64,000 nucleotides of DNA from Pseudorhodobacter ferrugineus DSM 5888 (GTDB lineage: Bacteria > Pseudomonadota > Alphaproteobacteria > Rhodobacterales > Rhodobacteraceae): NCBI RefSeq assembly GCF_000420745.1, contig NZ_ATVN01000002.1, positions 225,983-289,982 on the forward strand. The letters are read 5' to 3'. A model generated the notes under the pieces. The model was given only the letters and a program-made list of their open reading frames with translations. It was not told the origin of the DNA and ran no database searches. This document shows positions 1 through 10,068 of the stretch, one piece after another (the first letter of the stretch is position 1; every line of letters begins with the position of its first letter). Both the position numbers and the translations under genes were made by a program.

Positions 1-2
1 CC

Positions 3-845
3 ATGCAACCGGTATACCCAGCAATTTGCGGTCTGACGTTGGACCGCCCCCGCATCATGGGTATTGTGAACGTCACGCCCGACAGTTTTTCCGATGGCGG
101 CGATGTGACCACGGTACAGGCGGCCGTGGCCCGGGCGGCCGCGATGCAGGCGGCCGATATCCTGGACATTGGTGGCGAAAGCACGCGGCCCGGTGCCGAA
201 ACCGTAAGCATGGCCGAAGAGATTAGCCGTGTCGCCCCCGCCATTCGTGCCATCCGTGATGCAGGCATCATCACCCCGATCAGCATCGACACCCGCAAGG
301 CCGCGGTAGCCGAGGCCGCGCTCGAGGCTGGCGCGGATATGGTCAATGATGTGTCGGCCTTTCGCTATGACCCCGAATTGGCCGATCTGGTGGCCGCGCG
401 CGGTGTGCCCGTGTGCTTGATGCATTCCAAGGGCGACCCTGCGACCATGCAGCACGATCCGCATTATGTGGATGTGGTGCAAGAGGTGATGGATCATCTG
501 GCCGAACGTCTGGAATTTGCGGCCTCACGCGGCATTGCGCGCGCGGGTGTGATCCTTGACCCCGGTATCGGGTTTGGCAAGACGCTGGCGCATAACTTGG
601 CGCTGCTGGCGGAATTGCCAAGGCTGCATGATCTGGGCGCGCCCGTTTTGTTGGGGGCATCGCGCAAGAAATTCATCGGGACGATTGGCGGGGCCGAGGT
701 GGCAAAAGACCGGATGCCTGGGTCGATTGCGGTGGCGCTGCACGGGGCCGCGATGGGCGTGCATATTTTGCGCGTCCATGATGTGCCGGAAACCGCACAG
801 GCCTTGGCGCTGTGGCGGGCCATTACCTTGGCCAAACCGCTTTAG
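3..845 (+). CDS. folP: Dihydropteroate synthase (probably cut at its 5' end by the window)
   Basis: Condenses 6-hydroxymethyl-7,8-dihydropterin pyrophosphate with p-aminobenzoate to dihydropteroate in folate synthesis; cytoplasmic TIM barrel. The N-terminal family signature IMGIVNVTPDSFSDGG is at about residues 18-33, followed by DIGGESTRPGA, the SIDTRK loop near residue 97, NDVSAF, LDPGIGFGKT and the substrate-binding GASRKKF near residue 220. The 280 residues from the first ATG give a complete catalytic domain. From memory, Rhodobacteraceae FolP proteins usually carry a longer N-terminal extension, so the true start may lie left of base 1. The 3' end overlaps the convergent EamA gene by 4 nt, and no terminator separates them. 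Identity is secure; only the start is uncertain. Confidence 0.95.
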   Translation: MQPVYPAICGLTLDRPRIMGIVNVTPDSFSDGGDVTTVQAAVARAAAMQAADILDIGGESTRPGAETVSMAEEISRVAPAIRAIRDAGIITPISIDTRKAAVAEAALEAGADMVNDVSAFRYDPELADLVAARGVPVCLMHSKGDPATMQHDPHYVDVVQEVMDHLAERLEFAASRGIARAGVILDPGIGFGKTLAHNLALLAELPRLHDLGAPVLLGASRKKFIGTIGGAEVAKDRMPGSIAVALHGAAMGVHILRVHDVPETAQALALWRAITLAKPL

Positions 846-1723
846 GCCGATGGGGCAGGGCGGCGTTGTGACAGCAAAAGCCCTGTCAGAATGAAGGCCA
901 GAGCTGCGAAAAACCGCAGGGGCAGATCTTCGCCCAGAATGATGACCCCGAAGAGGACCGACCACACAGGCACCTGATAGCTGGTCAGGGTCATGAACCC
1001 AGACCCCGCGCTGCGGATGACCGACACGCGCAAAAGCGCCGCAAGGGCTGTGGGGACAAGGCCCAGAACGATAATCGCCGTGCTGGGAATGCCGCCTTGC
1101 CAAACGGGCATCCCTTCGGTCAGCAACATAATCGGGATCAGGGGAATGGCCCCGATGACCAAAGAGATGGCCGCAAGGGTGATCGGGTCAATCTTGGGGC
1201 AGCGGCGGGTCAGGATGGATGCAAAGGCATAGCAGAGTGCGGCCCCGATACAGGCAAGGCGCGGCAGAACCAGCGCGCCGCCCGTCACGATCTCGGGGCC
1301 GAGCAGGATAAGCGTGCCGACAAAGCCAAGACCAAAGCCCATCACCTTGTTTTTGGTCAGGGTTTCGCCTGTGAACAGGTAAGCCAACGGCAATACGAAC
1401 AAGGGCACGGCAGCCATCGACAACCCCGCAAATGCCGATGGAACAAAGCTTTGGCCCCAGCTGAGCAGCGAGAACGGGAGCGCCGAGGACAAAAGGCCGA
1501 TGGGGATAAGATGCGCCCAAAGCCGTGCATCGCGTGCGGGCAAGGGGCGACCCAAAACAGCGGCAAGCGCCACGAGCGCTAGGGCCCCCAAGACCACACG
1601 CGCCGTTGCCACCGTTACAGGGCCATCGCCGCGCAACGCAAAGGACACGACCATAAACGTACCGCCCCAGACCACGCCGAGGAAGAGGATAGACAGCCAG
1701 TCGCGGCGGGTTGGTGTTGTCAT
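842..1723 (-). CDS. EamA/DMT-superfamily transporter (10-TM metabolite exporter)
   Basis: Inner-membrane drug/metabolite transporter family protein of 293 residues. It has about ten hydrophobic helices arranged as two EamA repeats; the first begins near residue 10 (ILFLGVVWGGTF) and the second near residue 150. The start was set at MTTPTRRDW because GGGA lies about 8 nt upstream; an in-frame start six codons earlier has no such site. It lies just downstream of the ilvC terminator, so it probably has its own weak promoter or uses read-through from ilvC. The substrate cannot be read from sequence; relatives export amino acids or related metabolites. It is convergent with folP, overlapping it by 4 nt. 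Confidence 0.85.
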   Translation of the reverse strand: MTTPTRRDWLSILFLGVVWGGTFMVVSFALRGDGPVTVATARVVLGALALVALAAVLGRPLPARDARLWAHLIPIGLLSSALPFSLLSWGQSFVPSAFAGLSMAAVPLFVLPLAYLFTGETLTKNKVMGFGLGFVGTLILLGPEIVTGGALVLPRLACIGAALCYAFASILTRRCPKIDPITLAAISLVIGAIPLIPIMLLTEGMPVWQGGIPSTAIIVLGLVPTALAALLRVSVIRSAGSGFMTLTSYQVPVWSVLFGVIILGEDLPLRFFAALAFILTGLLLSQRRPAPSA

Positions 1724-1734
1724 TGTGCAATCCC

Positions 1735-1764
1735 AAAACAAAAGGGGGGCCAGAACGGCCCCCC
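1735..1764 (-). terminator. Intrinsic terminator downstream of ilvC
   Basis: Read on the minus strand, GGGGGGCC-GTTCT-GGCCCCCC forms a perfect 8-bp GC stem with a 5-nt loop, immediately followed by TTTTGTTTT. It lies about 20 nt after the ilvC stop codon and 12 nt before the EamA start, so it separates the two genes. Confidence 0.9.
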
Positions 1765-1785
1765 GAAAGTTCGATTTTTATAAGA

Positions 1786-2946
<1,161 letters not shown>

Positions 2947-3405
2947 ATGCAAGTTGACGATACCGATAAACGCATCTTGCGCCATTTGCTGGCCAATCCG
3001 GCCTTGCCCAACGCGCAACTGGCCGAACGGGCGGGTGTGACGGCGGCGACCTGCTGGCGGCGATTGGAACGGATGCAGGCGGCGGGGCTGATTTCGGCCC
3101 CTGCTGCGGTGATAAACTGGCGGGCGATGGGGTATGAGGTGGAGGTATCGCTGCGCTTTAACCTTGATAAAACCGAACCCCGCGCCTTTGACGAATTTCT
3201 GGCCGCCGCGCGGGAGGTTCCCGAAGTCATTGCAATTGAAACCTTTTTGGGGCGCGTCGATGTGCGCCTGAACGTCATCGCCCGCGATATGGCGCAGTAT
3301 CAGGAGATCTATCGCAAACGCATTCTGACCTTACCGCATATCGCGGATATTGAGGCCTTGATGCTGATCGCCACCATTAAAAACGAAAGCGCGTTGCCAT
3401 TATGA
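2947..3405 (+). CDS. Lrp/AsnC-family transcriptional regulator (first of tandem pair)
   Basis: A 152-residue regulator with the usual Lrp layout. The N-terminal winged HTH (about residues 1-60, DDTDKRILRHLLANP, then AQLAERAGVTAATCWRRLERM) is followed by an alpha/beta RAM effector domain (about 65-145). Proteins of this family sense amino acids and act as dimers or octamers. Its ATGA junction with the next gene (4-nt overlap) indicates translational coupling. It is divergent from ilvC, the most obvious candidate target. Similarity to the Lrp-like siroheme decarboxylases was considered, but the intact HTH and absence of haem genes argue for a regulator. Confidence 0.88.
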   Translation: MQVDDTDKRILRHLLANPALPNAQLAERAGVTAATCWRRLERMQAAGLISAPAAVINWRAMGYEVEVSLRFNLDKTEPRAFDEFLAAAREVPEVIAIETFLGRVDVRLNVIARDMAQYQEIYRKRILTLPHIADIEALMLIATIKNESALPL

Positions 3406-3860
3406 TTGATCTTGATGACATCGACCGCGCCTTGCTGCGCAGCCTGTCGCGCGATGCCACGACCAGCGCGGGCGAATTGGGCCGCCGCTTGGGGTTAAGC
3501 CAGCCCGCCGCGTGGCGCCGGATCAAACGGCTGGAAGATGCGGGAATCATTGCGGGGCGGCGCGTTGACGTGGACCGACCGGCGCTAGGATTTGGTGTGA
3601 CAGTGTTTTTGGGAATAAAACTGGCGACCAAAGGGCGGGTGTCGTTGGAGGATTTTGAGCGCGCGGTGCAGGCGATCCCCGAGGTGCAGGTGGTGCAACA
3701 CGTTTTGGGGCTATTCGATTACCGGCTGCGTGTGGTCGCCCGCGACATTGCCGATTTTGAACGCGTTTTGCGCCGCCGCGTTATGACCCTGCCCGGCGTG
3801 GGGCAGGTAGAGGCGAATGTGTTGCTGACCGAAGAGGCGCGACCGGGGCCATTGGGATAA
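3402..3860 (+). CDS. Lrp/AsnC-family transcriptional regulator (second of tandem pair)
   Basis: Also 152 residues, with an N-terminal HTH (DDIDRALLRSLSRDA, then GELGRRLGLSQPAAWRRIKRL) and a C-terminal RAM domain containing VVQHVLGLFDYRLRVVARD. It is clearly paralogous to the preceding gene and begins inside that gene's stop codon (ATGA). Co-translation of two Lrp paralogues suggests they may form hetero-oligomers. The next gene, a class-V aminotransferase, starts 113 nt downstream with its own ribosome binding site and may be a target. Confidence 0.88.
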   Translation: MIDLDDIDRALLRSLSRDATTSAGELGRRLGLSQPAAWRRIKRLEDAGIIAGRRVDVDRPALGFGVTVFLGIKLATKGRVSLEDFERAVQAIPEVQVVQHVLGLFDYRLRVVARDIADFERVLRRRVMTLPGVGQVEANVLLTEEARPGPLG

Positions 3861-3973
3861 GGGCGTGATCGCCTTGGCACGATACTTGTGCCGAAAAGAA
3901 AGCCATTTGGGGTTTTTGCTGGATTGCGCGGGGGGGACGTGGCAATCAATGGGGAAGCATAAAGGAGATCGCT

Positions 3974-5101
3974 ATGAAATTGCCGCATGATACCGTTGAT
4001 CCACAGGGGCTTGAGGAATTTTCGGTGGTGTTCACCGATCGCTCGCTCAACCATATGTCGGCCAAGTTTCAGGCGACAATGCGTGAAATCTCGAGCACCC
4101 TGCGCGAGGTTTATAACGCCGACGCGGTGGCCGTGGTGCCAGGCGGTGGCACCTATGGGATGGAAGCTGTCGCGCGGCAATTCGGGCGCAGCGCGCGGGT
4201 GATGGTGGTGCGCAATGGCTGGTTTTCCTATCGTTGGAGCCAGATCTTTGAGGCCGGCGGTTTTGCCGCCAGTGTCGATGTGGTGATGGCGCGGCAAACG
4301 GGCAACGACCCGCGCGCGCCATATGCGCCGCCGCCTATCGCCGATGTGGTCGCGCGGATCCATGAAACCAAGCCCGAAGTGGTGTTTGCCCCGCATGTCG
4401 AAACCAGCGCGGGGATTATTTTGCCCGATGATTATATCAGCCAAATGTCCGCCGCCGCCCATGAGGTGGGGGCGTTGATGGTGCTGGATTGTATCGCTTC
4501 GGGCTGTATCTGGCTGGATATGGCGGCGGTTGGCGTGGATGTGCTTGTGACCGCGCCGCAAAAAGTGTGGTCGTCGAGCCCTTCGGCGGGTTTGGTGATG
4601 ATGTCACCGGCCGCTGCGGCGCGGCTGGAGGAGACGACGTCGGACAGTTTTGCGTTGGATCTGAAGAAATGGCGCAGCATCATGGCGGCGTATGAGGGGG
4701 GCGGGCATGCCTATCATGCGACCATGCCAACCGATGCTTTGGTCGGGTTTTTGGACGCGATGCGCGAAACCAAGGCGATGGGATTTGCAGAGGCAAAAGC
4801 CGCGCAATGGGAATTGGGCACGGCGGTGCGGGCGCTGTTTGCCAAGCGCGGCGTGATGTCGGTGGCTGCCGAAGGCTTTGGCGCGCCGGGTGTTGTGGTC
4901 AGCTATACCGATGATGCGGGCGTTCAGAACGGGTCCAAGTTCCGCGAGGAAGGATTGCAAATCGCCGCAGGCGTGCCGCTGCAAGTTGGCGAAGGTGCCG
5001 ATTTCAAAACCTTTCGTATCGGTTTGTTCGGGTTGGATAAACTGGCCGATGTTCCCGCAACCGTGGCGCGGTTGGAACGTGCTGTTGACGCGGTTTTGTA
5101 A
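3974..5101 (+). CDS. Class V PLP-dependent aminotransferase (alanine-glyoxylate/serine-pyruvate type)
   Basis: A 375-residue fold-type I PLP enzyme of the alanine-glyoxylate/serine-pyruvate aminotransferase group. Visible elements are the N-terminal substrate loop, the phosphate-binding PGGGTYGMEA (about residues 56-65), APHVETSAGI, the cofactor-ring Asp in VLDCIASG, and the Schiff-base Lys in VTAPQKVWSSSPSAG (about K196). AAAGGAG lies 7-8 nt before the ATG. The amino donor/acceptor pair cannot be decided from sequence. The preceding Lrp pair points to an amino-acid-responsive role. A plus-strand TATTTTTGCCAAGATG motif, also found near 24.3 kb, lies just after the gene. Confidence 0.85.
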   Translation: MKLPHDTVDPQGLEEFSVVFTDRSLNHMSAKFQATMREISSTLREVYNADAVAVVPGGGTYGMEAVARQFGRSARVMVVRNGWFSYRWSQIFEAGGFAASVDVVMARQTGNDPRAPYAPPPIADVVARIHETKPEVVFAPHVETSAGIILPDDYISQMSAAAHEVGALMVLDCIASGCIWLDMAAVGVDVLVTAPQKVWSSSPSAGLVMMSPAAAARLEETTSDSFALDLKKWRSIMAAYEGGGHAYHATMPTDALVGFLDAMRETKAMGFAEAKAAQWELGTAVRALFAKRGVMSVAAEGFGAPGVVVSYTDDAGVQNGSKFREEGLQIAAGVPLQVGEGADFKTFRIGLFGLDKLADVPATVARLERAVDAVL

Positions 5102-5148
5102 CGTTCAGGGCGGGATTTAGGTATTTTTGCCAAGATGAAATTGGGGTG

Positions 5149-6348
5149 TTAGCGCAGCCCAAGGCCTGCCTTCATCAAGGTTTTGCGGACGGGTGCGGCG
5201 GAATAGAGCGCGCCGAGCAGGGACGCACGCAGGTCGCGCAACACTGGCGCGCCCATCATAGACGCACGGTTCAGCGCGTCGATACCTGCCACGCGGGCCT
5301 GCACCTCTCGGTGGCGGCGATTGTGATAGGCGTCCAGCATTTTGGCACTGCCCAGATCGGCATGATCTGCCAGCGCAAGGTCGCGCAGGGTGGCAAGGTC
5401 TGCAAGACTCATGTTCAGGCCCTGTGCGCCGATGGGGGGGACGACATGCGCGGCCTCGGCCATCAGGGCGATGCGTTGGGCGGACATGCGGGTGGCGATC
5501 TGGCTGATGATCGGCCAGATGGTCAGCGGGCTGGTGCGGGTCATCGGGCCAAGGATATGGCAGGCGCGCAGGTTCATCTCGGCCTCGAACGCGGGCTGAG
5601 GCAAGGCGGCAAGGCGCGCGATTTCGTGGCCTTCCTCCATCCACACCACGGCCGAGGCGGGCAGTCCGTCATGGTCGGGAAGCGGCACCATGGTGAACGG
5701 CCCGCCCGAGCGATGCACCTCGGTTGAGACATTGTGATGCGGGATTGGATGGGTGGTGGTAAACGCTAGTGCTTTTTGCCCGTAACGGGTGGTTTTTACT
5801 GGAATTCCAGCAGCTTGGCGCACGTTGGAATCGCGACCATCTGCGCCGATCAACAACCGCGCCCGCCAGCTTGTGCTGTCGGACAGGGTGACCAGCGCCT
5901 CGGTTTCACGCGGTGTGATTTGGGTGGTTGAGACGCCTGCGCTGAAGGTCACATTGGGCAGGTTGGCCAAATGCGCGACCATTTCGCGGCGCAAAAGCCA
6001 GTTGGGCAGGTTATAACCAAAGGGGTGTTCTGACAGCTCGGCGGCGTCAAAATCGCGGGTCATCCGCGCGTCACCCGCGACCCCACCGGCATCGGCAATC
6101 CGCATGATTTGCAAGGCGGCGGCATAGGGCTGTAGGCGGTCCCACAGCCCGATATCTTGAAACAGTTCAACGGATGGCATCAAAAACGCCGTGCTCCGCA
6201 TATCTGCACCAGCACTTTGGCGGTCGGTCACAGGCGCGCTTGGGTCGACGCAAAGCACGTCAAAACCAGCCTCGCCAAAGGCGATTGCGGCCGTCAGTCC
6301 GGCGACACCGCCACCGGAAATCAGGATATCTGTTGATTTACGGACCAT
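5149..6348 (-). CDS. UbiH/UbiF/Coq6-type FAD-dependent hydroxylase
   Basis: A class A flavoprotein monooxygenase of 399 residues, of the family that hydroxylates the ubiquinone ring. Motifs are the N-terminal FAD dinucleotide fold ILISGGGVAGLTAA (about residues 8-21), the middle DG motif LIGADGRDSNVRQ (about 168-180), and the C-terminal FAD/ribityl loop, which here reads AHVVPPIGAQGLNMSLAD (typically GDAAH..P..GQG.N). The start was placed at MVRKSTD because GGGGAGG lies a few nt upstream; the longer in-frame start lacks a good site. It is probably a ubiquinone-biosynthesis enzyme (UbiH or UbiF role undetermined). The usual GDAAH is altered to MAEAAH. Confidence 0.85.
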   Translation of the reverse strand: MVRKSTDILISGGGVAGLTAAIAFGEAGFDVLCVDPSAPVTDRQSAGADMRSTAFLMPSVELFQDIGLWDRLQPYAAALQIMRIADAGGVAGDARMTRDFDAAELSEHPFGYNLPNWLLRREMVAHLANLPNVTFSAGVSTTQITPRETEALVTLSDSTSWRARLLIGADGRDSNVRQAAGIPVKTTRYGQKALAFTTTHPIPHHNVSTEVHRSGGPFTMVPLPDHDGLPASAVVWMEEGHEIARLAALPQPAFEAEMNLRACHILGPMTRTSPLTIWPIISQIATRMSAQRIALMAEAAHVVPPIGAQGLNMSLADLATLRDLALADHADLGSAKMLDAYHNRRHREVQARVAGIDALNRASMMGAPVLRDLRASLLGALYSAAPVRKTLMKAGLGLR

Positions 6349-6412
6349 CGGCACCTCCCCTTTGCGGTATAGATAGGGCGTTTGCGCGCCGTCGTCCAAT
6401 GGGCAGTCTGAT

Positions 6413-6652
6413 TTAGCCCAGCGTAATCGCGATAAGCGTGACCAGCATAATCGGCACCATCGCCAGCGCCGTCATTGCCAGTGCTACCAGCCCCCAAGTT
6501 TGCACCCCCAGCACCACAAGCGTCACCAAAATGACCAAGGCGTAGTATATGCTGTTGATATCCTTTTGAATATCGCGCGTGATCGTGCCTACAACGGGCG
6601 TTGCCTGCAGCAGGCGCATCGCCAGCGGTACGGGTGCAAGTCTTTGTGTCAT
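6413..6652 (-). CDS. Small inner-membrane protein, unknown function
   Basis: A 79-residue protein preceded by a strong ribosome binding site (CAGGAGGAACAC-ATG), which makes it a credible gene despite its size. After a hydrophilic N-terminus (about residues 1-35), two closely spaced hydrophobic stretches follow (about 36-52 and 54-77, rich in Val, Leu, Ala, Met), consistent with a helical hairpin with both ends on the same side. It ends 64 nt before the UbiH-like gene on the same strand and may share a transcript with it. I do not recognise a named family; a role is not inferred. Confidence 0.7.
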   Translation of the reverse strand: MTQRLAPVPLAMRLLQATPVVGTITRDIQKDINSIYYALVILVTLVVLGVQTWGLVALAMTALAMVPIMLVTLIAITLG

Positions 6653-6745
6653 GTGTTCCTCCTGTTTACCGACTTTAGATAGCGGCGCAGGCGGAAGCTT
6701 TTAGGTGGCGGTTTGACGCGGCGCGGCGCTGTGCCGCAGGGCGGG

Positions 6746-7393
6746 TTAGCCGATCAATTTCGCCAGAAATCCGGTCAGGTCATCGGTGTGGTGGTGGATG
6801 TGGTCGGCGGGTTCCACCAAAGGCGTCACATGCACCGTGCGCATCCCCATCGCATGGGGGGCGGTCAGGTTGCGGCTGTCATCTTCGAACATCGCACCCG
6901 TTGTCGGGTCGAGCTTGTCTATCGCGAAAATGGTTTCAAAGGCCGCGCGTTCCGGTTTGGGGCGAAAGCCAGCGTGTTCGACGCCGTAAACCGCATCAAA
7001 CAGGCCGGACAGCCCGCGTGCCGCCAAAACCCGCTCGGCGTAAGGGGCCGACCCGTTGGTATAGACAATCCTGCGGCCCGGAAGGGCGCGGATATGGCCC
7101 GCCAGCGCCGTGTCCTGCTCCAGATGGTCCAGCGAGATATCATGCACATCGGTCAAATATGGCGCGGGGTCGACCCCGTGTTCGCGCATCAAACCGGCCA
7201 AAGTTGTGCCATAGGTCGCCCAATAATGGCGGCGCAGCCGATCTGCCTCGGCGCGGTCCACCTTTAGGGATTGCATCACCCAATCGGTCATCCGCACCTC
7301 GATCTGGTCAAACAGACGGGCGGCGGGGGGATAAAGCGTGTTATCAAGGTCAAAGACCCAATGGCGCACATGTGCGAAATCTTCTGTAAACAT
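6746..7393 (-). CDS. HAD-superfamily pyrimidine 5'-nucleotidase (PPM1/SDT1-like)
   Basis: A 215-residue HAD hydrolase of subfamily IA. The nucleophile motif is WVFDLDNTLYPP (about residues 12-23), motif II is IVYTNGSA (about 109-116), the motif III Lys lies in GFRPKPE, and motif IV is MFEDDSRN (about 167-174). The DNTLYP variant is typical of the pyrimidine 5'-nucleotidase group, which dephosphorylates nucleoside monophosphates or related phosphates. It stands alone, facing the GntR gene divergently across about 108 bp. Exact substrate unknown. Confidence 0.85.
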   Translation of the reverse strand: MFTEDFAHVRHWVFDLDNTLYPPAARLFDQIEVRMTDWVMQSLKVDRAEADRLRRHYWATYGTTLAGLMREHGVDPAPYLTDVHDISLDHLEQDTALAGHIRALPGRRIVYTNGSAPYAERVLAARGLSGLFDAVYGVEHAGFRPKPERAAFETIFAIDKLDPTTGAMFEDDSRNLTAPHAMGMRTVHVTPLVEPADHIHHHTDDLTGFLAKLIG

Positions 7394-7501
7394 GGCGGCA
7401 AATTAGGGCGGGTGCGGCGGCTTGGCAATCGCTTTGCGCGTGCGATTGCGGTTGAGGTGACGCGCCTTGCCCGCTAACCTTGCCGCCACCTGACATGGAA
7501 A

Positions 7502-8146
7502 GTGCCGCACGTGCAAAAAGATGCCTATACCCTGATCCTCGAAGCGATTGACGCAGGTGTCTATAAGCCCGGTGATCGGTTGGTCGAATCAGAGTTGGCG
7601 GACCGTTTCGGCGTGTCGCGCACCCCTGTGCGAGAGGCGTTGCAGCGGCTGGAAACCCAATCCATGCTGACCCGCGACGGGCGCAGCCTGATTGTCGCGT
7701 CACTGGATCACAACCAACTGGCCGAACTTTACGCTGTGCGGACCGAGCTGGAGGGTCTGGCCGCACGACTGGCCGCACGCCACGCGACCGAAGAGGAAAC
7801 GCGGGTTTTGCGGTCGATGGTGGATGAGGATATGGCGCTTTTGGGCGGCGATCCCCGTGCCTTAAGCCGTGCCAACAAACGGTTTCACAAGCAAATCCAC
7901 CTTGCCTCGCACAATCGGTTTTTGGTGCAGCAACTGGATCTGGTGCATCGGTCGATGGCGCTTATGGCGTCGACATCCTTTGCCGCCGAAGGCCGCGATG
8001 CGGTGGGGCTTGCCGAACATGAAGCGATTGTTCGCGCCATTGAGGCGCGTGACGGCGACGCCGCCTATCAAGCCTTGCGCGGCCATATTTCCAAGGCATT
8101 TGAAACGCGGTTGCGCATTGACGCCGGTGAATTGAAAACGCGTTAA
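7502..8146 (+). CDS. GntR-family regulator, FadR/FCD subfamily
   Basis: A 214-residue regulator with an N-terminal winged HTH (about residues 8-70, containing KPGDRLVESELADRFGVSRT and PVREALQRLE) and an all-helical FCD effector domain (about 78-205). The conserved metal/ligand His residues lie in ANKRFHKQIH, LAEHEAIVRAI and LRGHI. FCD regulators bind small organic acids and usually control nearby catabolic genes, but no catabolic neighbour is present. The start is a GTG (a second GTG three codons later is possible). The 3' end overlaps the convergent glycosyltransferase by 4 nt. Confidence 0.88.
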   Translation: MPHVQKDAYTLILEAIDAGVYKPGDRLVESELADRFGVSRTPVREALQRLETQSMLTRDGRSLIVASLDHNQLAELYAVRTELEGLAARLAARHATEEETRVLRSMVDEDMALLGGDPRALSRANKRFHKQIHLASHNRFLVQQLDLVHRSMALMASTSFAAEGRDAVGLAEHEAIVRAIEARDGDAAYQALRGHISKAFETRLRIDAGELKTR

Positions 8147-10068
8147 TCCGGGGCCGTTTGGTCGAAATGCCCGTGGCTGGTCTTGTCCCAGTAAAACGGC
8201 TTGGTGACCATCTCCCATGCCGCCTTGTAAGATGCCAGCGCGCCCAGCGGGAAATAAAAGTGCAGCGAAAACACCCACAGCAGGCTCATCTTATGCTTGG
8301 TTTGGCGCAGGCCCATGATGTTCAGGGTTATGTTGACCACTTCGGTAAACAGGTACAGCCCGACCAACCCCAGCATGACCAACGGGGGGAGGGCGGCGGC
8401 CAAAGGGTGAGCAAATCCAAAGGGCACCAGCCAGAATGACCACAGCACAGGGGCCAGCAGAAACTGCGATAAAGTGCATAAAAACAGCACTTGAAAACCG
8501 AAAAACTTCCATGCGCCAAGCTGGCGCCACAACAGCGCGGGGTCGCGCATATGCACAGCCCAAGTCATCATATAGCCCTTTAACCAGCGGGACCGTTGGC
8601 GCACCCAAGGCAGGGCGCGGCAGTTCGCCTCTTCCTCGGTCACGGTTTCCAGCAGTTCGGCGCGGTATCCGTGGCGCGCCAGCCGCATGCCCAAATCGGC
8701 ATCCTCGGTCACATTATGCGAATCCCATCCGCCCAGTTCCTCAAGGGCTGCGCGGCGGAAAAACAGGGTCGTCCCGCCCAGCGGAATGGCAAGGCCCATT
8801 CTTTGCAATCCTGGTAAAATGATCCGGAACCATGCTGCGTATTCCATTGTAAAACAACGAGATAGCCAGTTGGTTTCGGGGTTGTAGAAATCCAACACCC
8901 CTTGCAAACAGGCTACATCGGCCCCGCGCTGATAAAACCGCTCCACCACTTTTCTTATCTGGGCAGGTTCGGGCGCATCCTCGGCATCATAGACCCCGAT
9001 GATCGACCCGCGGCACAAATCCAACCCGAAATTCAGTGCGCGCGGTTTGGTTTTCAGTGGCCCGTCCGGCACCACAACCACCCGCATCCACGGGGGCAGA
9101 TCGACTGTTTTCAGTGCATCCCTTGTCAGATGATCCTGCTCTTCGACCACCAGCAAAATATCCAGCAGGTCGCGCGGATAGTCCAAGCGGTCCAATCGCC
9201 GGATCAGGCGCGGGGCGATGTCGCCCTCTTTGAACAAGGCCACCATGACGGACACCACGGGCAGGCGCGCGATGATCGGTGACGGCGGGGCGGGGTCCTT
9301 GTGCCGCAAGGCCGCCATCACGGCCCCCGCGCGCAAGGCGGTGGATAAGGCCAATGTCAGCGAGGCCCAAAAGGTAAAAGCCAGCGCCATGAACGCAGGC
9401 GACACCCAAAGCCCGAGGGCGAAAAGGCCAAGAAACAGCGCGATCTTTACCGCCATTCCTTCGCGCCCCCAATCGCGGCAACTTTCGGCGGCGGTGACGC
9501 GGTTTTCGGCAGCATGGTTCAGCACATCGGCACGCGCGCGCATCACCGCAGATTCAATTCGCGATGCAGGGGCAAGGGCCATCACCACCGGCCCGAATGC
9601 CTCGCGCAAGCGTTTGTAATGTTTTGAAAATTCTTCGGGATAGGCGGTGGCAACCACCACAATCTGCCCGACCCGTTGCCAAGGGATAAGCCCTTCGCGC
9701 AGGCATTCTGACGCACCAATCTGGTCAATAAGCCGTGGGTCAGCGGGCTGCGACATGGGGTCAATCAGCCGCACATTCCAATGGCGGGCCTGCGCCTCAT
9801 ACAATTGCTTTTCGCCGATCAACTGGCGCGACAGCAAAATGTCACAAAGCCGCCCGCGGTGGCGTTTTTGCAGACTAAGTGCCATCACCAGATCATCGGG
9901 CGACAGCAACCCTTCGCGCAACAAGGCCACGCCAAGGTTGCGCACCGATGGGGCCGTAACCGCAATTTTCCGCCCGCCAGCCGGTTTGGCCGAGACTTGC
10001 ACCGCATTGCCCTGCGCCCTGTCCAAGGGGGTAAGGTCGCGCGCAAGGTTGCGAATGGCAGCGGTCAT
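8143..10068 (-). CDS. Family 2 glycosyltransferase with N-terminal GspE/MshEN-type domain
   Basis: A membrane glycosyltransferase of about 641 residues. Residues ~40-165 resemble the GspE/MshE N-terminal domain (LLREGLLSPDDLVMALSLQ and similar short helices), a fold that binds c-di-GMP in some proteins. Two membrane helices follow (~200-245), then a GT-A domain with PVVSVMVALFKE, DAEDAPEP (DxD role), the VTEDADLG acceptor motif and QRSRWLKG (QxxRW). At least four C-terminal membrane helices complete a cellulose-synthase-like processive layout. The start was set at the second Met because GGGGAAG lies 3-5 nt upstream. It probably makes an exopolysaccharide; the product is unknown and no other polysaccharide gene is adjacent. 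Confidence 0.85.
   Translation of the reverse strand: MTAAIRNLARDLTPLDRAQGNAVQVSAKPAGGRKIAVTAPSVRNLGVALLREGLLSPDDLVMALSLQKRHRGRLCDILLSRQLIGEKQLYEAQARHWNVRLIDPMSQPADPRLIDQIGASECLREGLIPWQRVGQIVVVATAYPEEFSKHYKRLREAFGPVVMALAPASRIESAVMRARADVLNHAAENRVTAAESCRDWGREGMAVKIALFLGLFALGLWVSPAFMALAFTFWASLTLALSTALRAGAVMAALRHKDPAPPSPIIARLPVVSVMVALFKEGDIAPRLIRRLDRLDYPRDLLDILLVVEEQDHLTRDALKTVDLPPWMRVVVVPDGPLKTKPRALNFGLDLCRGSIIGVYDAEDAPEPAQIRKVVERFYQRGADVACLQGVLDFYNPETNWLSRCFTMEYAAWFRIILPGLQRMGLAIPLGGTTLFFRRAALEELGGWDSHNVTEDADLGMRLARHGYRAELLETVTEEEANCRALPWVRQRSRWLKGYMMTWAVHMRDPALLWRQLGAWKFFGFQVLFLCTLSQFLLAPVLWSFWLVPFGFAHPLAAALPPLVMLGLVGLYLFTEVVNITLNIMGLRQTKHKMSLLWVFSLHFYFPLGALASYKAAWEMVTKPFYWDKTSHGHFDQTAPD

Noticed and set aside
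2947..3860. Siroheme decarboxylase (AhbA/AhbB-like) pair instead of Lrp regulators
   Set aside because: Both proteins have intact N-terminal HTH sequences and no haem-pathway genes are near.
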